Assembly (NCBI GenBank): GCA_003695105.1
Contig: RFIZ01000103.1
Span: 1-6,334 of the forward strand
Source: Fidelibacterota bacterium
GTDB taxonomy: Bacteria > Fidelibacterota > Marinisomatia > Marinisomatales > J089
Reading direction: 5' to 3'
DNA: 6,334 nt
Positions within the stretch are counted from its first letter, which is position 1. Each line of letters starts with the position of its first letter. Positions 1-5,003 of the stretch are shown here, piece by piece. The translations under genes were made by a program, and so were the position numbers. Under the pieces are notes generated by a model. The model was given only the letters and a program-made list of their open reading frames with translations. It was not told the origin of the DNA and did not search any database.

Positions 1-348
1 CCGCCGCTCCCGCGCAAAGTGGCGCTGCATCCTACCTGTTCCACCCAGAAATTCGGTCAGGTAGACCTGATGGTGGCCCTGGCCCGCCATTGCGCCAGGG
101 AAGTTGTCTTGCCGCCGGAATACGGTTGTTGCGGCATGGCCGGGGACAGGGGATTACTGCATCCGGGACTGACACGCAGCGGGACGGAGCGGGAAGCCCG
201 GGCTCTCAGAGAGGAGCCGGATGTATCCGTCGGCCTTTCCAGCAGTCGTACCTGCGAAGAAGGACTGTCCCGGGCCACCGGCCTGGAATACACTTCGATT
301 CTCCGTCTGGTAGCGGATTATGTAAGGGGTGTGAAACATCTCACTTGA
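1..348 (+). CDS. C-terminal part of FAD/(Fe-S)-binding D-lactate dehydrogenase-type oxidoreductase (5' truncated)
   Basis: The frame is open from the first base of the window and stops at TGA 346-348, leaving 115 residues of a larger protein. It resembles the cysteine-rich CCG domain at the end of fused FAD-binding plus Fe-S-binding D-lactate dehydrogenases, which are about 900-1000 residues long and pass electrons from a 2-hydroxyacid to the respiratory chain. Visible landmarks in the visible fragment are HPTCS (Cys13), YGCCGMAGDRG (Cys43-Cys44-Gly45), then LHP, and a late SSSRTCEEGLS segment (Cys85). The GCCG-x-AGDRG-x-LHP pattern is typical of the fused enzymes. In that family the CCG cysteines bind an Fe-S or related centre. 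The GTG at 19-21 is not the true start, since homology runs up to the window edge. A separate glycolate oxidase GlcF-type subunit or another CCG-domain protein is possible, because the FAD part is not visible. The substrate is therefore inferred. Confidence 0.72.
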   Translation, partial: PPLPRKVALHPTCSTQKFGQVDLMVALARHCAREVVLPPEYGCCGMAGDRGLLHPGLTRSGTEREARALREEPDVSVGLSSSRTCEEGLSRATGLEYTSILRLVADYVRGVKHLT

Positions 349-404
349 GATACAGGGTATCTGAAGTAAATTAATGACCTTATAAAAGAAGATTTCGTAA
401 GACT

Positions 405-412
405 GGAGGAGG
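405..412 (+). promoter_or_regulatory. Strong Shine-Dalgarno for the FecR-barrel gene
   Basis: GGAGGAGG lies 4 nt before the ATG at 417, counted from its last G, and the first GGAGG copy lies 7 nt before it. This is the strongest ribosome binding site in the window and fixes the start of the 753-residue protein. A high translation rate would suit an abundant envelope protein. Confidence 0.75.
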
Positions 413-416
413 TTCA

Positions 417-2678
417 ATGGGACGTTCATCGATCACCAAGATCTTGTTATTGAGTATAGTGCTGGCTGCCACAGGGCTCCAGGGAGAGACGATCGCCCGG
501 GTGGCCAAGGTGTCGGGAAAAGTATTTGTCAAGCGGCTGGGCGCCTCGGAATTCAATGAAGCAGTGGCCCCCGGAGCCGCCATCAACAACGGCGACGCCC
601 TGAAGGTCGGTGATACCGGATTTGCCGTGGTCATTTTTATTGACGACCGGTCGATTGTCAAGGTCAAATCCAATACTGAATTTCAGTTTATCGATACGGA
701 AAATACCCGCAGCATCGATATTGATGTTGGAACCATCATCAATCATGTGGCCAAACAAGGCCGGAACAAAACCTTTCGCGTGGAAACTCCCACCTCCGTT
801 GCATCCGTAAAAGGAACCATTTTTTCCGCCGTGGTCGATCCATCCGGAGTGGACCAATTCTTCGGTACCGAAGGTGTGGTGGAAGTCTTCAACGTCATCA
901 GTGGGCAATCCGTCAACCTGACTGCGGGTATGAAGACTATTTCCAATGCGTTGGGGAGTCTGGTCTCGGCTCCGGCAGCGCCCAATGAATATCCCACCGA
1001 TCCGGAAACGGGTCAACCTCCTTCCACGGAAGAAACCACCGGACAGGAACAGCCTGAAGGCGGTCAGACCGAAGAAGCACCCACAGAAGAAGTTCAACCG
1101 CAGCCGGAGGCGGAAACCGAAGAAACTCTCCCGGAAACGGAAGAAGTCCCGGAAGCCCAGCCCGAAGAAACTCCTCCCACGGAGCAGCCCGAGACAGTTC
1201 CTGAGGAAACAGAAGGCGGCGGGGAAGGGAAACCCTTCAATATGGGCCTCGGCATCGGCTCTGTTACCATCGACGGGGTGATTTACAACCAGTTCGCTTT
1301 CCGTCCCGAATTGAAATTCGGGAAACTGGGTGTGGGACTGGATCTGGTGATCTATATCGACAATGACGGCAACGTTCGGAAAAACGAATGGGACTTCAAA
1401 AACGATCCCGGACAGATTCTGGACAAAATCCTCTATATCCGCTGGGGTCAAAAGGGCGATCCCTTCTGGGCAAAATGGGGTGCCCTGGATAACGTGACTC
1501 TGGGGTATGGCGGTCTGGTATCCGGCTATTCCAACATGATGGAATTCCCCACCGTTCGACGGATCGGCGTCAGTACCGGTGTCCAGATGGGGAACCTCGG
1601 GGCCGAGGTTTTCTTCGGCAATATCAAGGATTTCAGCCGCGGTGGAACTCTGATGGGACTCCGCTCCACCTACCGGATTTCGAAATCGTTCCCGCTTACC
1701 ATTGGAGCGAATTTTGTCATGGACATGAACCAGTTCTCCGGCCTGAAAGACCGGGATGGAGATTCCTATCCTGATATCTTTGATGATTTCCCGGATGACA
1801 AACACCTCTGGAACGATACGGACGGTGACGGAATCCCGGATCCCCATCCGGGTCTGGACTCTTCTCAGGCGGATATTGACGCAGACGGTGACAATGTCTA
1901 CGATCCGCTCGATCCTGTTGTGAATCTGAAAGCGGATCCATTTAGCATCACCGATAATAAAGGTCTGGCCATGGGCTATGGTCTGGATATTGGATATCCC
2001 ATCTTCAAAAACAAGATGATTTCCCTGTTGGCTTATTCAGAATTGAATATGCTGAATTTCCCGGGAATCCATACCAGCACATTGAATCGCCCGGCGCGCA
2101 GCGGTATGGGAATCACTGTCCCCGGTATTCAGGCCACAATCCTGAAATTCATCCACGCCAAGTTCGAATACCGGATCAAGCAGGATTACTTTGTGCCGCA
2201 ATTCTTTGATCAGGCGTATGATTTGACGCGGGTGATCGCCCAATATCAGGAAGGCGGTGAAACCCTGATCCGTACCCGGGATATGATCCTGTTCGAAGAT
2301 GAAACCAGCAAGATCAATACCAAAGGCTACTATGGCATGGCTTCGGCGGATCTCCTGAATATCGCCAGTTTTGGCGCTTCCTACACCAATATGGTGGCGG
2401 ACACGATCGAATTCAACAGTTTCACCGCCCAGGTGAATCTGAATGCAGACCTGGTGCCGAAATTGAGTGTGGCCACGGCTTATTATGTCCGGAACAACGA
2501 TCCCAATCCCTTTGATTTCAAGCATCCCTCCGAAAATACGGTATTGGGATATCGTCTGGGCTATGAAGTATCCCAGGGGGTGAGTCTGATCTGGGATTTC
2601 CGTCAGTTCTACCGTGACAGCGGCAATGGACTGGAACCGGTGAAACAGACCAGTATCGAAACGGCCTTTAACTTCTGA
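417..2678 (+). CDS. FecR-domain protein fused to an outer-membrane beta-barrel-like region with calcium-binding-type DxDGD repeats
   Basis: This is a 753-residue exported protein. Residues 1-24 form a signal peptide (SSITK, then a hydrophobic stretch ILLLSIVLAATG). Residues about 26-175 match a FecR domain, with SGKVFVKR, DDRSIVKV and a TPTSVASVKGT-x-FS-x-V core; in other proteins this domain occurs in sigma-regulator and envelope sensor proteins. Residues about 186-270 are a linker rich in Glu, Pro and Thr. From about 275 to 753 short alternating strands, many aromatics and the terminal ETAFNF suggest a porin-like outer-membrane barrel; a C-terminal Phe is the usual barrel-assembly signal. 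Residues 443-500 hold three DxDGD motifs. I infer that the FecR domain is periplasmic and the barrel spans the outer membrane; what it transports or senses is unknown. It starts the five-gene run, and the next gene begins 7 nt after its TGA. It is not a classical FecR: there is no anti-sigma N-terminus and no sigma factor gene is nearby. Confidence 0.85.
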   Translation: MGRSSITKILLLSIVLAATGLQGETIARVAKVSGKVFVKRLGASEFNEAVAPGAAINNGDALKVGDTGFAVVIFIDDRSIVKVKSNTEFQFIDTENTRSIDIDVGTIINHVAKQGRNKTFRVETPTSVASVKGTIFSAVVDPSGVDQFFGTEGVVEVFNVISGQSVNLTAGMKTISNALGSLVSAPAAPNEYPTDPETGQPPSTEETTGQEQPEGGQTEEAPTEEVQPQPEAETEETLPETEEVPEAQPEETPPTEQPETVPEETEGGGEGKPFNMGLGIGSVTIDGVIYNQFAFRPELKFGKLGVGLDLVIYIDNDGNVRKNEWDFKNDPGQILDKILYIRWGQKGDPFWAKWGALDNVTLGYGGLVSGYSNMMEFPTVRRIGVSTGVQMGNLGAEVFFGNIKDFSRGGTLMGLRSTYRISKSFPLTIGANFVMDMNQFSGLKDRDGDSYPDIFDDFPDDKHLWNDTDGDGIPDPHPGLDSSQADIDADGDNVYDPLDPVVNLKADPFSITDNKGLAMGYGLDIGYPIFKNKMISLLAYSELNMLNFPGIHTSTLNRPARSGMGITVPGIQATILKFIHAKFEYRIKQDYFVPQFFDQAYDLTRVIAQYQEGGETLIRTRDMILFEDETSKINTKGYYGMASADLLNIASFGASYTNMVADTIEFNSFTAQVNLNADLVPKLSVATAYYVRNNDPNPFDFKHPSENTVLGYRLGYEVSQGVSLIWDFRQFYRDSGNGLEPVKQTSIETAFNF
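972..1226 (+). repeat. Low-complexity Glu/Pro/Thr-rich coding repeat (interdomain linker)
   Basis: Inside the FecR-barrel gene, residues about 186-270 are built from imperfect repeats of GAA, CCG/CCC and ACC-type codons, giving motifs such as TEEAPTEE, PETEEVPEAQPEE and PEETEGGGE. The acidic, proline-rich composition predicts a disordered or extended spacer, probably across the periplasm between the FecR domain and the barrel. The DNA repeats are degenerate, and length variation between relatives would be expected. The same stretch gives artificial Phe/Arg-rich reading frames on the opposite strand. Confidence 0.75.
1743..1916 (+). other. Three DxDGD (thrombospondin type 3-like) calcium-binding motifs inserted in the barrel region
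   Basis: Residues 443-500 of the FecR-barrel protein contain DRDGDSYPDIFDDFP, DTDGDGIPD and DADGDNVYDPLDP. This spacing of acidic residues is that of thrombospondin type 3 / OmpA-linker calcium-binding repeats, where Asp side chains ligate calcium. Here the motifs interrupt strand-rich sequence rather than lying in a linker before an OmpA domain, so they may form a calcium-stabilised surface loop. Calcium binding follows from the family; the position in a loop is inference. Confidence 0.7.
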
Positions 2679-2685
2679 GGGGACG

Positions 2686-2916
2686 ATGAAAATATCCATT
2701 GAATACTGTAACGTTTGAAACTATCTGCCGCGGGCAGCCAGTTTGGCTACCGAATTACTGGAAAAATACGGCAATGCCATCGAATCGCTGACGCTGATCC
2801 CTTCCGGGGGCGGGGTCTTTGAGGTGGAAAAGGGCGGCCGGCTGATATTTTCCAAAAAGAGTTCCGGACGGTTCCCGGAAGAAGGAGAAATCATCAGACT
2901 GCTTGAAGCGCAGTAA
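2686..2916 (+). CDS. SelW/Rdx-family selenoprotein with in-frame TGA decoded as selenocysteine (C-x-x-U)
   Basis: Starting at ATG 2686, codon 11 is TGA (2716-2718) and the frame then runs intact to TAA 2914-2916. Read through, it gives 76 residues, the usual length of prokaryotic SelW-like (Rdx, SelT/SelW/SelH) proteins. Family marks are EYC-x-x-U at residues 6-11 (Cys8, Sec11), then RAASLATELLEKYG (16-29), SGGGVFEV (40-47) and GRFPE (61-65). These small thioredoxin-fold proteins carry the redox motif in the loop between strand 1 and helix 1 and are thought to act in thiol redox reactions; the substrate is unknown. There is no signal peptide, so it is probably cytoplasmic. An AGGGGA Shine-Dalgarno (2678-2683) overlaps the stop of the upstream gene, and the downstream gene overlaps its 3' end by 14 nt, so all three are probably co-translated. 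A predicted SECIS hairpin follows the TGA. A pseudogene is unlikely because the 65 codons after TGA keep the family pattern. Sec insertion itself is inferred. Confidence 0.88.
2716..2718 (+). other. Selenocysteine UGA codon (Sec11 of the Rdx-family protein)
   Basis: This TGA is exactly where the second redox Cys of the family's C-x-x-C/U motif belongs, three codons after Cys8 (TGT 2707-2709). General reassignment of TGA is ruled out because the genes ending at 348, 2678, 4106 and 4483 use TGA as their stop. Confidence 0.85.
2731..2752 (+). promoter_or_regulatory. Candidate bacterial SECIS hairpin after the Sec codon
   Basis: Downstream of the UGA, AGCCA (2736-2740) pairs with TGGCT (2744-2748) around a GUU loop (2741-2743). 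The stem extends with GG (2733-2734) to CC (2750-2751) across a C-A mismatch, or with CGG (2731-2733) to CCG (2750-2752) across a small internal loop. The apical loop starts 22 nt after the UGA and begins with G followed by U, which fits the known bacterial requirement for a short hairpin with G (often GU) in the loop about 16-37 nt downstream, recognised by SelB. A competing hairpin CTGCC-GCG-GGCAG (2725-2737) can also form. The pairing is seen directly; SelB binding is inferred. Confidence 0.6.
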
Positions 2917-3658
2917 TCTCACCTGCCTCCTGGTCCTGCTTTTCGGGGTGCACGTATGGGCGCAAAACGGAGAGGTGGTGCCCCTGTCCCCGAAAGTGGG
3001 TCTCACCGTGGATGCCGAGGAAAATCGATATTATCAGGTGTTCCCCGACATCCGGGGGTTTGAGTCGGCCCAGTTTTTCGATGAGGGGAACGGCCGGATC
3101 ACGGCCCGTATTCTCTGGGTCGACCATGGACGGCGTCGCCTGACCAGACGTACCTACAGCTTGCAGGAATTTACCCGGATGGGTACGGCTGTCAGCGAGA
3201 CGCCCGCGCCCGACACCTGGCTGTCGGTGGAAAGCCCCACTGAGAATATTCCACCCGTGAATACCCTGGCGATCCGGGAATTGCCTCTACACCAATGGGT
3301 ACGGTTGCGAACCGGGCGTTGGCGCTGGATGCATGGGCGAATCGGCCGGATTGAGGGCTCCAATCTGATTCTGCAAAAGTCCCTGCACTCCCGCACGCTG
3401 CCGGTGAGCCAGATCTGGTCGGTTACTGTACTGGATTCCCCTCCGCCTTCATACTGGATCCCAGTGGTATATGCGCTATCCGGTGCCCTCATAGCCGGGA
3501 TATTCGATCGTGGCAGTCGCTGGGCGGGGGCCACCGGAGATCGACGCTGGTATCATCGCTTTACCGGGTTCTCTCTGGGATTGTGCCTGGGAGTATGGTG
3601 GGAGCCCCGGCTGGCCCTCTGGATTTTGCCCCATCACCAATACAACATCCGTTTGTAA
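2903..3658 (+). CDS. Secreted/membrane hypothetical protein with N-terminal signal peptide and two C-terminal hydrophobic segments
   Basis: This 251-residue protein is not recognised with certainty. The start is TTG 2903: it gives a clean signal peptide (MKRSN, hydrophobic TCLLVLLFGVHVWA, then QNGE) and lies 14 nt after an AGGAGA motif at 2883-2888, with no ATG or GTG near it. It overlaps the last 14 nt of the selenoprotein gene, which suggests translational coupling. After the signal peptide comes VGLTVDAEENRYYQVFPDIRG (33-51 region), possibly a conserved family motif. Residues 131-178 (WVRLRTG, GRIGRIEGSNLILQ, RTLPVSQIWSVTV) look like a small beta-barrel of the kind that sets a regulatory or surface domain before membrane helices. 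Hydrophobic segments lie at about 184-200 and 220-242. The only cysteines are in the signal peptide (Cys8) and the second hydrophobic segment (Cys228), so it is not an obvious thiol partner of the selenoprotein. Function unknown. Confidence 0.78.
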   Translation: MKRSNLTCLLVLLFGVHVWAQNGEVVPLSPKVGLTVDAEENRYYQVFPDIRGFESAQFFDEGNGRITARILWVDHGRRRLTRRTYSLQEFTRMGTAVSETPAPDTWLSVESPTENIPPVNTLAIRELPLHQWVRLRTGRWRWMHGRIGRIEGSNLILQKSLHSRTLPVSQIWSVTVLDSPPPSYWIPVVYALSGALIAGIFDRGSRWAGATGDRRWYHRFTGFSLGLCLGVWWEPRLALWILPHHQYNIRL

Positions 3659-3674
3659 ATTGCTTTACTGAATT

Positions 3675-3680
3675 GGAGGA
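3675..3680 (+). promoter_or_regulatory. Shine-Dalgarno for the coiled-coil protein gene
   Basis: GGAGGA ends 3 nt before the ATG at 3684 and supports that start. The gap to the preceding gene is only 25 nt and shows no terminator, so the genes are probably co-transcribed. Confidence 0.6.
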
Positions 3681-3683
3681 CCT

Positions 3684-4106
3684 ATGGCTTTGAATACGTC
3701 ACCCGAAACACCGCCGGATGAAGATGTAATGAAACAGTATCTGGAAGAGAAATTCGCCGAACTGATCGAAAAAGTGGGCGATGGATATGGCAAACCCCTC
3801 CAGGATGAACTCATTCGTCGACTGGAAAAAACCATTGCTGACTTTGACGAGGATGTGCAGGCATTGCTGGGAGATCTGAAACAGCGCTCCGATGAACGCT
3901 ACGAAGCAATGCACAGACTGTGGCAGGAAGAAGCATCCGCGACGGAAGCGGAAACGGGTGAAGACGAGCCGACGGAGGAAGAACCGGAAATCAGCGCCTG
4001 GGAGAAGAAATTGGAAGAACGGGAGCAGAAAAAGACGACGCCCCAGACTGAATCCAAAGCCGAACCGAAACGCAGACATGGGAGGTTTAGTTTAAAGCAC
4101 AAGTGA
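3684..4106 (+). CDS. Highly charged coiled-coil hypothetical protein
   Basis: This 140-residue protein has no signal peptide and no membrane segment, so it is probably cytoplasmic. Residues about 13-85 are predicted to be helical with heptad-like leucines (MKQYLEEKFAELIEK, ELIRRLEKTIADF, VQALLGDLKQR), suggesting a coiled coil or helical bundle. Residues 88-105 are strongly acidic (EAETGEDEPTEEEPE), and the tail 117-140 is basic and polar (EPKRRHGRFSLKHK). There are no cysteines and no catalytic motif I recognise. Its stop codon overlaps the start of the next gene in GTGA, so the pair is probably coupled in translation. It may be an adaptor or nucleic-acid/protein-binding helper for the cluster, but that is only a guess from charge. 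The opposite-strand frame over it is a shadow. Confidence 0.72.
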   Translation: MALNTSPETPPDEDVMKQYLEEKFAELIEKVGDGYGKPLQDELIRRLEKTIADFDEDVQALLGDLKQRSDERYEAMHRLWQEEASATEAETGEDEPTEEEPEISAWEKKLEEREQKKTTPQTESKAEPKRRHGRFSLKHK

Positions 4107-4483
4107 AGACATGGTTACGTTATCTGTACAGTATCGGGATTCCAATCATTGTTCTTGCCCCGGCCCGGGGGCAGAATCCTGAACCTTTCCATGATTATCA
4201 CCAGTTAAAGAAACGCGTTTACAATTTTACCAAAGTGGAATTCATCACCGAAGAGGGTGAATTCAACGATGCCATCTGTACTCTCGTTATTCCGGATCTG
4301 AAAGAAGACAGTCCGCCGTATGTAGCCATCTATTACAAGCGGTCCAATTCCTCCTGGTTTACGGAATCCCTCTATCGGAAACGCATACGCTTCAGTTTTA
4401 AGGACGGAGTCATCAAACTGGATCGTACCAATTTCTGGGACTGGTTTGATCTGGAAGAGATCAAAGTAGTGGTGATCTATTGA
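4103..4483 (+). CDS. Small secreted hypothetical protein
   Basis: The 126-residue protein starts at GTG 4103, overlapping the previous stop as GTGA; a GGAGG lies at 4081-4085 and the ATG at 4111 is out of frame. The N-terminus is a signal peptide (MKTWLRYLYSIGIPIIVLAPARG, then QNPEP), so the mature part of about 103 residues is probably periplasmic or outside the cell. It alternates short hydrophobic and polar segments (YNFTKVEFITEEGEF, CTLVIPDL, YVAIYYKR, RIRFSFKDGVIKL, EIKVVVIY) and is probably beta-rich, rather like a small beta-sandwich or lipocalin-like chain. It has one cysteine (in NDAICTL), so no internal disulfide. It closes the five-gene run, with the likely terminator 20 nt later. 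I do not recognise the family. Confidence 0.72.
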   Translation: MKTWLRYLYSIGIPIIVLAPARGQNPEPFHDYHQLKKRVYNFTKVEFITEEGEFNDAICTLVIPDLKEDSPPYVAIYYKRSNSSWFTESLYRKRIRFSFKDGVIKLDRTNFWDWFDLEEIKVVVIY

Positions 4484-4503
4484 GGAGAGGGATAGCTTGC
4501 TTA

Positions 4504-4595
4504 CCGGTTTCCGATTCGAGTAAATTTGCAGGTTTCGAACCGGAAAAAAATGCCGGTTCTGTTACTCGGAAACGGGAAGCCGGATCCGTTTTTTT
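4504..4595 (+). terminator. Long imperfect inverted repeat followed by T7, probable Rho-independent terminator
   Basis: The arm at 4504-4523 pairs with 4562-4583 over about 19 base pairs with two single-base bulges and one mismatch (outer CCGG with CCGG, inner CGAGTAA with TTACTCG). Inside it, GAACCGG (4537-4543) pairs with CCGGTTC (4553-4559). Seven T follow at 4589-4595, after ATCCG. The 5-nt gap between stem and T-tract is slightly unusual for a classical terminator, so it could be a stable 3' end structure of the operon mRNA rather than a simple terminator. It lies 20 nt after the stop of the secreted-protein gene and just before the promoter of the tRNA/SRP unit. Confidence 0.55.
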
Positions 4596-4621
4596 GACAG
4601 TCAAGAATCGATGTATGAAAT
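4594..4621 (+). promoter_or_regulatory. Promoter of the tRNA-Ala / SRP RNA / dnaX unit
   Basis: A perfect TTGACA -35 box (4594-4599) lies directly after the terminator T-tract and shares its last two T. With a 16-bp spacer the -10 box would be TGAAAT (4616-4621), matching TATAAT at four of six positions; TACTAT (4621-4626) is a weaker-spaced alternative. A start 7 nt after the first -10 would be 4628, the first base of the tRNA, so the transcript would be almost leaderless. The -35 supports an ordinary sigma70-type housekeeping promoter. Confidence 0.5.
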
Positions 4622-4627
4622 ACTATT

Positions 4628-4703
4628 GGGGCCGTAGCTCAGCTGGGAGAGCGCTAGAATCGCACTCTAGAGGTCGGGAGTTCGAACCTCCTCGGCTCCA
4701 CCA
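4628..4703 (+). tRNA. tRNA-Ala (anticodon CGC, codon GCG), CCA encoded
   Basis: All 76 positions fold as a standard cloverleaf. The acceptor is GGGGCCG with CGGCTCC, containing the G3-U70 pair that identifies tRNA-Ala to alanyl-tRNA synthetase. The D arm is GCTC/GAGC with AGCTGGGA loop. The anticodon stem CTAGA/TCTAG holds the loop ATCGCAC, so the anticodon is CGC at 4661-4663. The T stem has one G-U wobble and the loop is TTCGAAC. Discriminator A4700 and CCA 4701-4703 are encoded in the genome. Only 2 nt separate it from the SRP RNA. Confidence 0.95.
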
Positions 4704-4705
4704 CA

Positions 4706-4979
4706 CCGACCGTACTGGATGGGGAGGTAGCGGTGCCCTGTACCTGCAACCCGCTATAGCAGGATCGATCCCAACCGGAGGCAGGTGCTGAAATATTTTC
4801 CTTTGGGTACGAAGTGTTGACTTTTCAAACCATCGCAATCGGATCGATAGTAACCCCGTCAGGCCCGGAAGGGAGCAGCGGTACCTGTTGGATTCGATGT
4901 GCCGGTGGCCCCTTGGAAACGAGCTTACGACCGGAAGGAAACTGTTTCCCAGACCTGTCGAAGTGCGGTGTACGGTCGG
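4706..4979 (+). ncRNA. ffs: Large signal recognition particle RNA with Alu domain (about 274 nt)
   Basis: This is the SRP RNA, the scaffold that binds Ffh and targets ribosomes making membrane or secreted proteins. CCGACCGTAC (4706-4715) pairs perfectly with GTACGGTCGG (4970-4979), closing the molecule (helix 1) and setting the ends. The 5' part has the Alu-domain pattern: GGGGAGGTAGCGGTGCC, then CCTGTACCTGCAA, with TAGCGG (4728-4733) matching CCGCTA (4751-4756) and CCTGC (4743-4747) matching GCAGG (4759-4763). The S domain has the Ffh-binding helix 8: GTCAGG (4858-4863), a GGAA tetraloop at 4867-4870 closed by CCC/GGG, then AGCAG (4874-4878). The length and the Alu domain match the B. subtilis scRNA (about 270 nt), not the 4.5S form. 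In B. subtilis this RNA is also directly upstream of dnaX. Exact ends may differ by a few bases. Confidence 0.93.
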
Positions 4980-5003
4980 CAATATCTTTAACGGGTCCGT
5001 AAT

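Noticed and set aside
349..361. GATAC-AGG-GTATC hairpin as a terminator for the oxidoreductase gene
   Set aside because: Only 5 base pairs, AT-rich, with no T-tract behind it.
381..386. TATAAA as a -10 box for the FecR-barrel gene
   Set aside because: No recognisable -35 at the right distance; the promoter may exist but the sequence does not show it clearly.
447..1847. 466-residue open frame on the opposite strand
   Set aside because: It lies entirely opposite the well-supported FecR-barrel gene; its Phe/Arg-rich stretches are the complement of the Glu/Pro codon repeats. No ribosome site or known family.
2037..2699. 220-residue open frame on the opposite strand
   Set aside because: Shadow of the barrel region and the start of the selenoprotein gene; no family features.
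2686..2718. Reading the TGA at 2716 as the stop of a 10-codon peptide or as a pseudogene mutation
   Set aside because: The frame stays open for 65 more codons with family-specific motifs, the TGA is exactly at the redox Cys/Sec position, and a suitable hairpin follows. A sequencing error at a Cys codon remains the only serious alternative.
1..4483. General TGA reassignment (for example to Trp or Gly)
   Set aside because: Genes ending at 348, 2678, 4106 and 4483 all stop at TGA with sensible gene ends, and TGG is used freely for Trp.
4480..4791. 103-residue + strand frame across terminator, tRNA and SRP RNA
   Set aside because: It crosses a full tRNA cloverleaf and the SRP Alu domain, so it is a chance frame.
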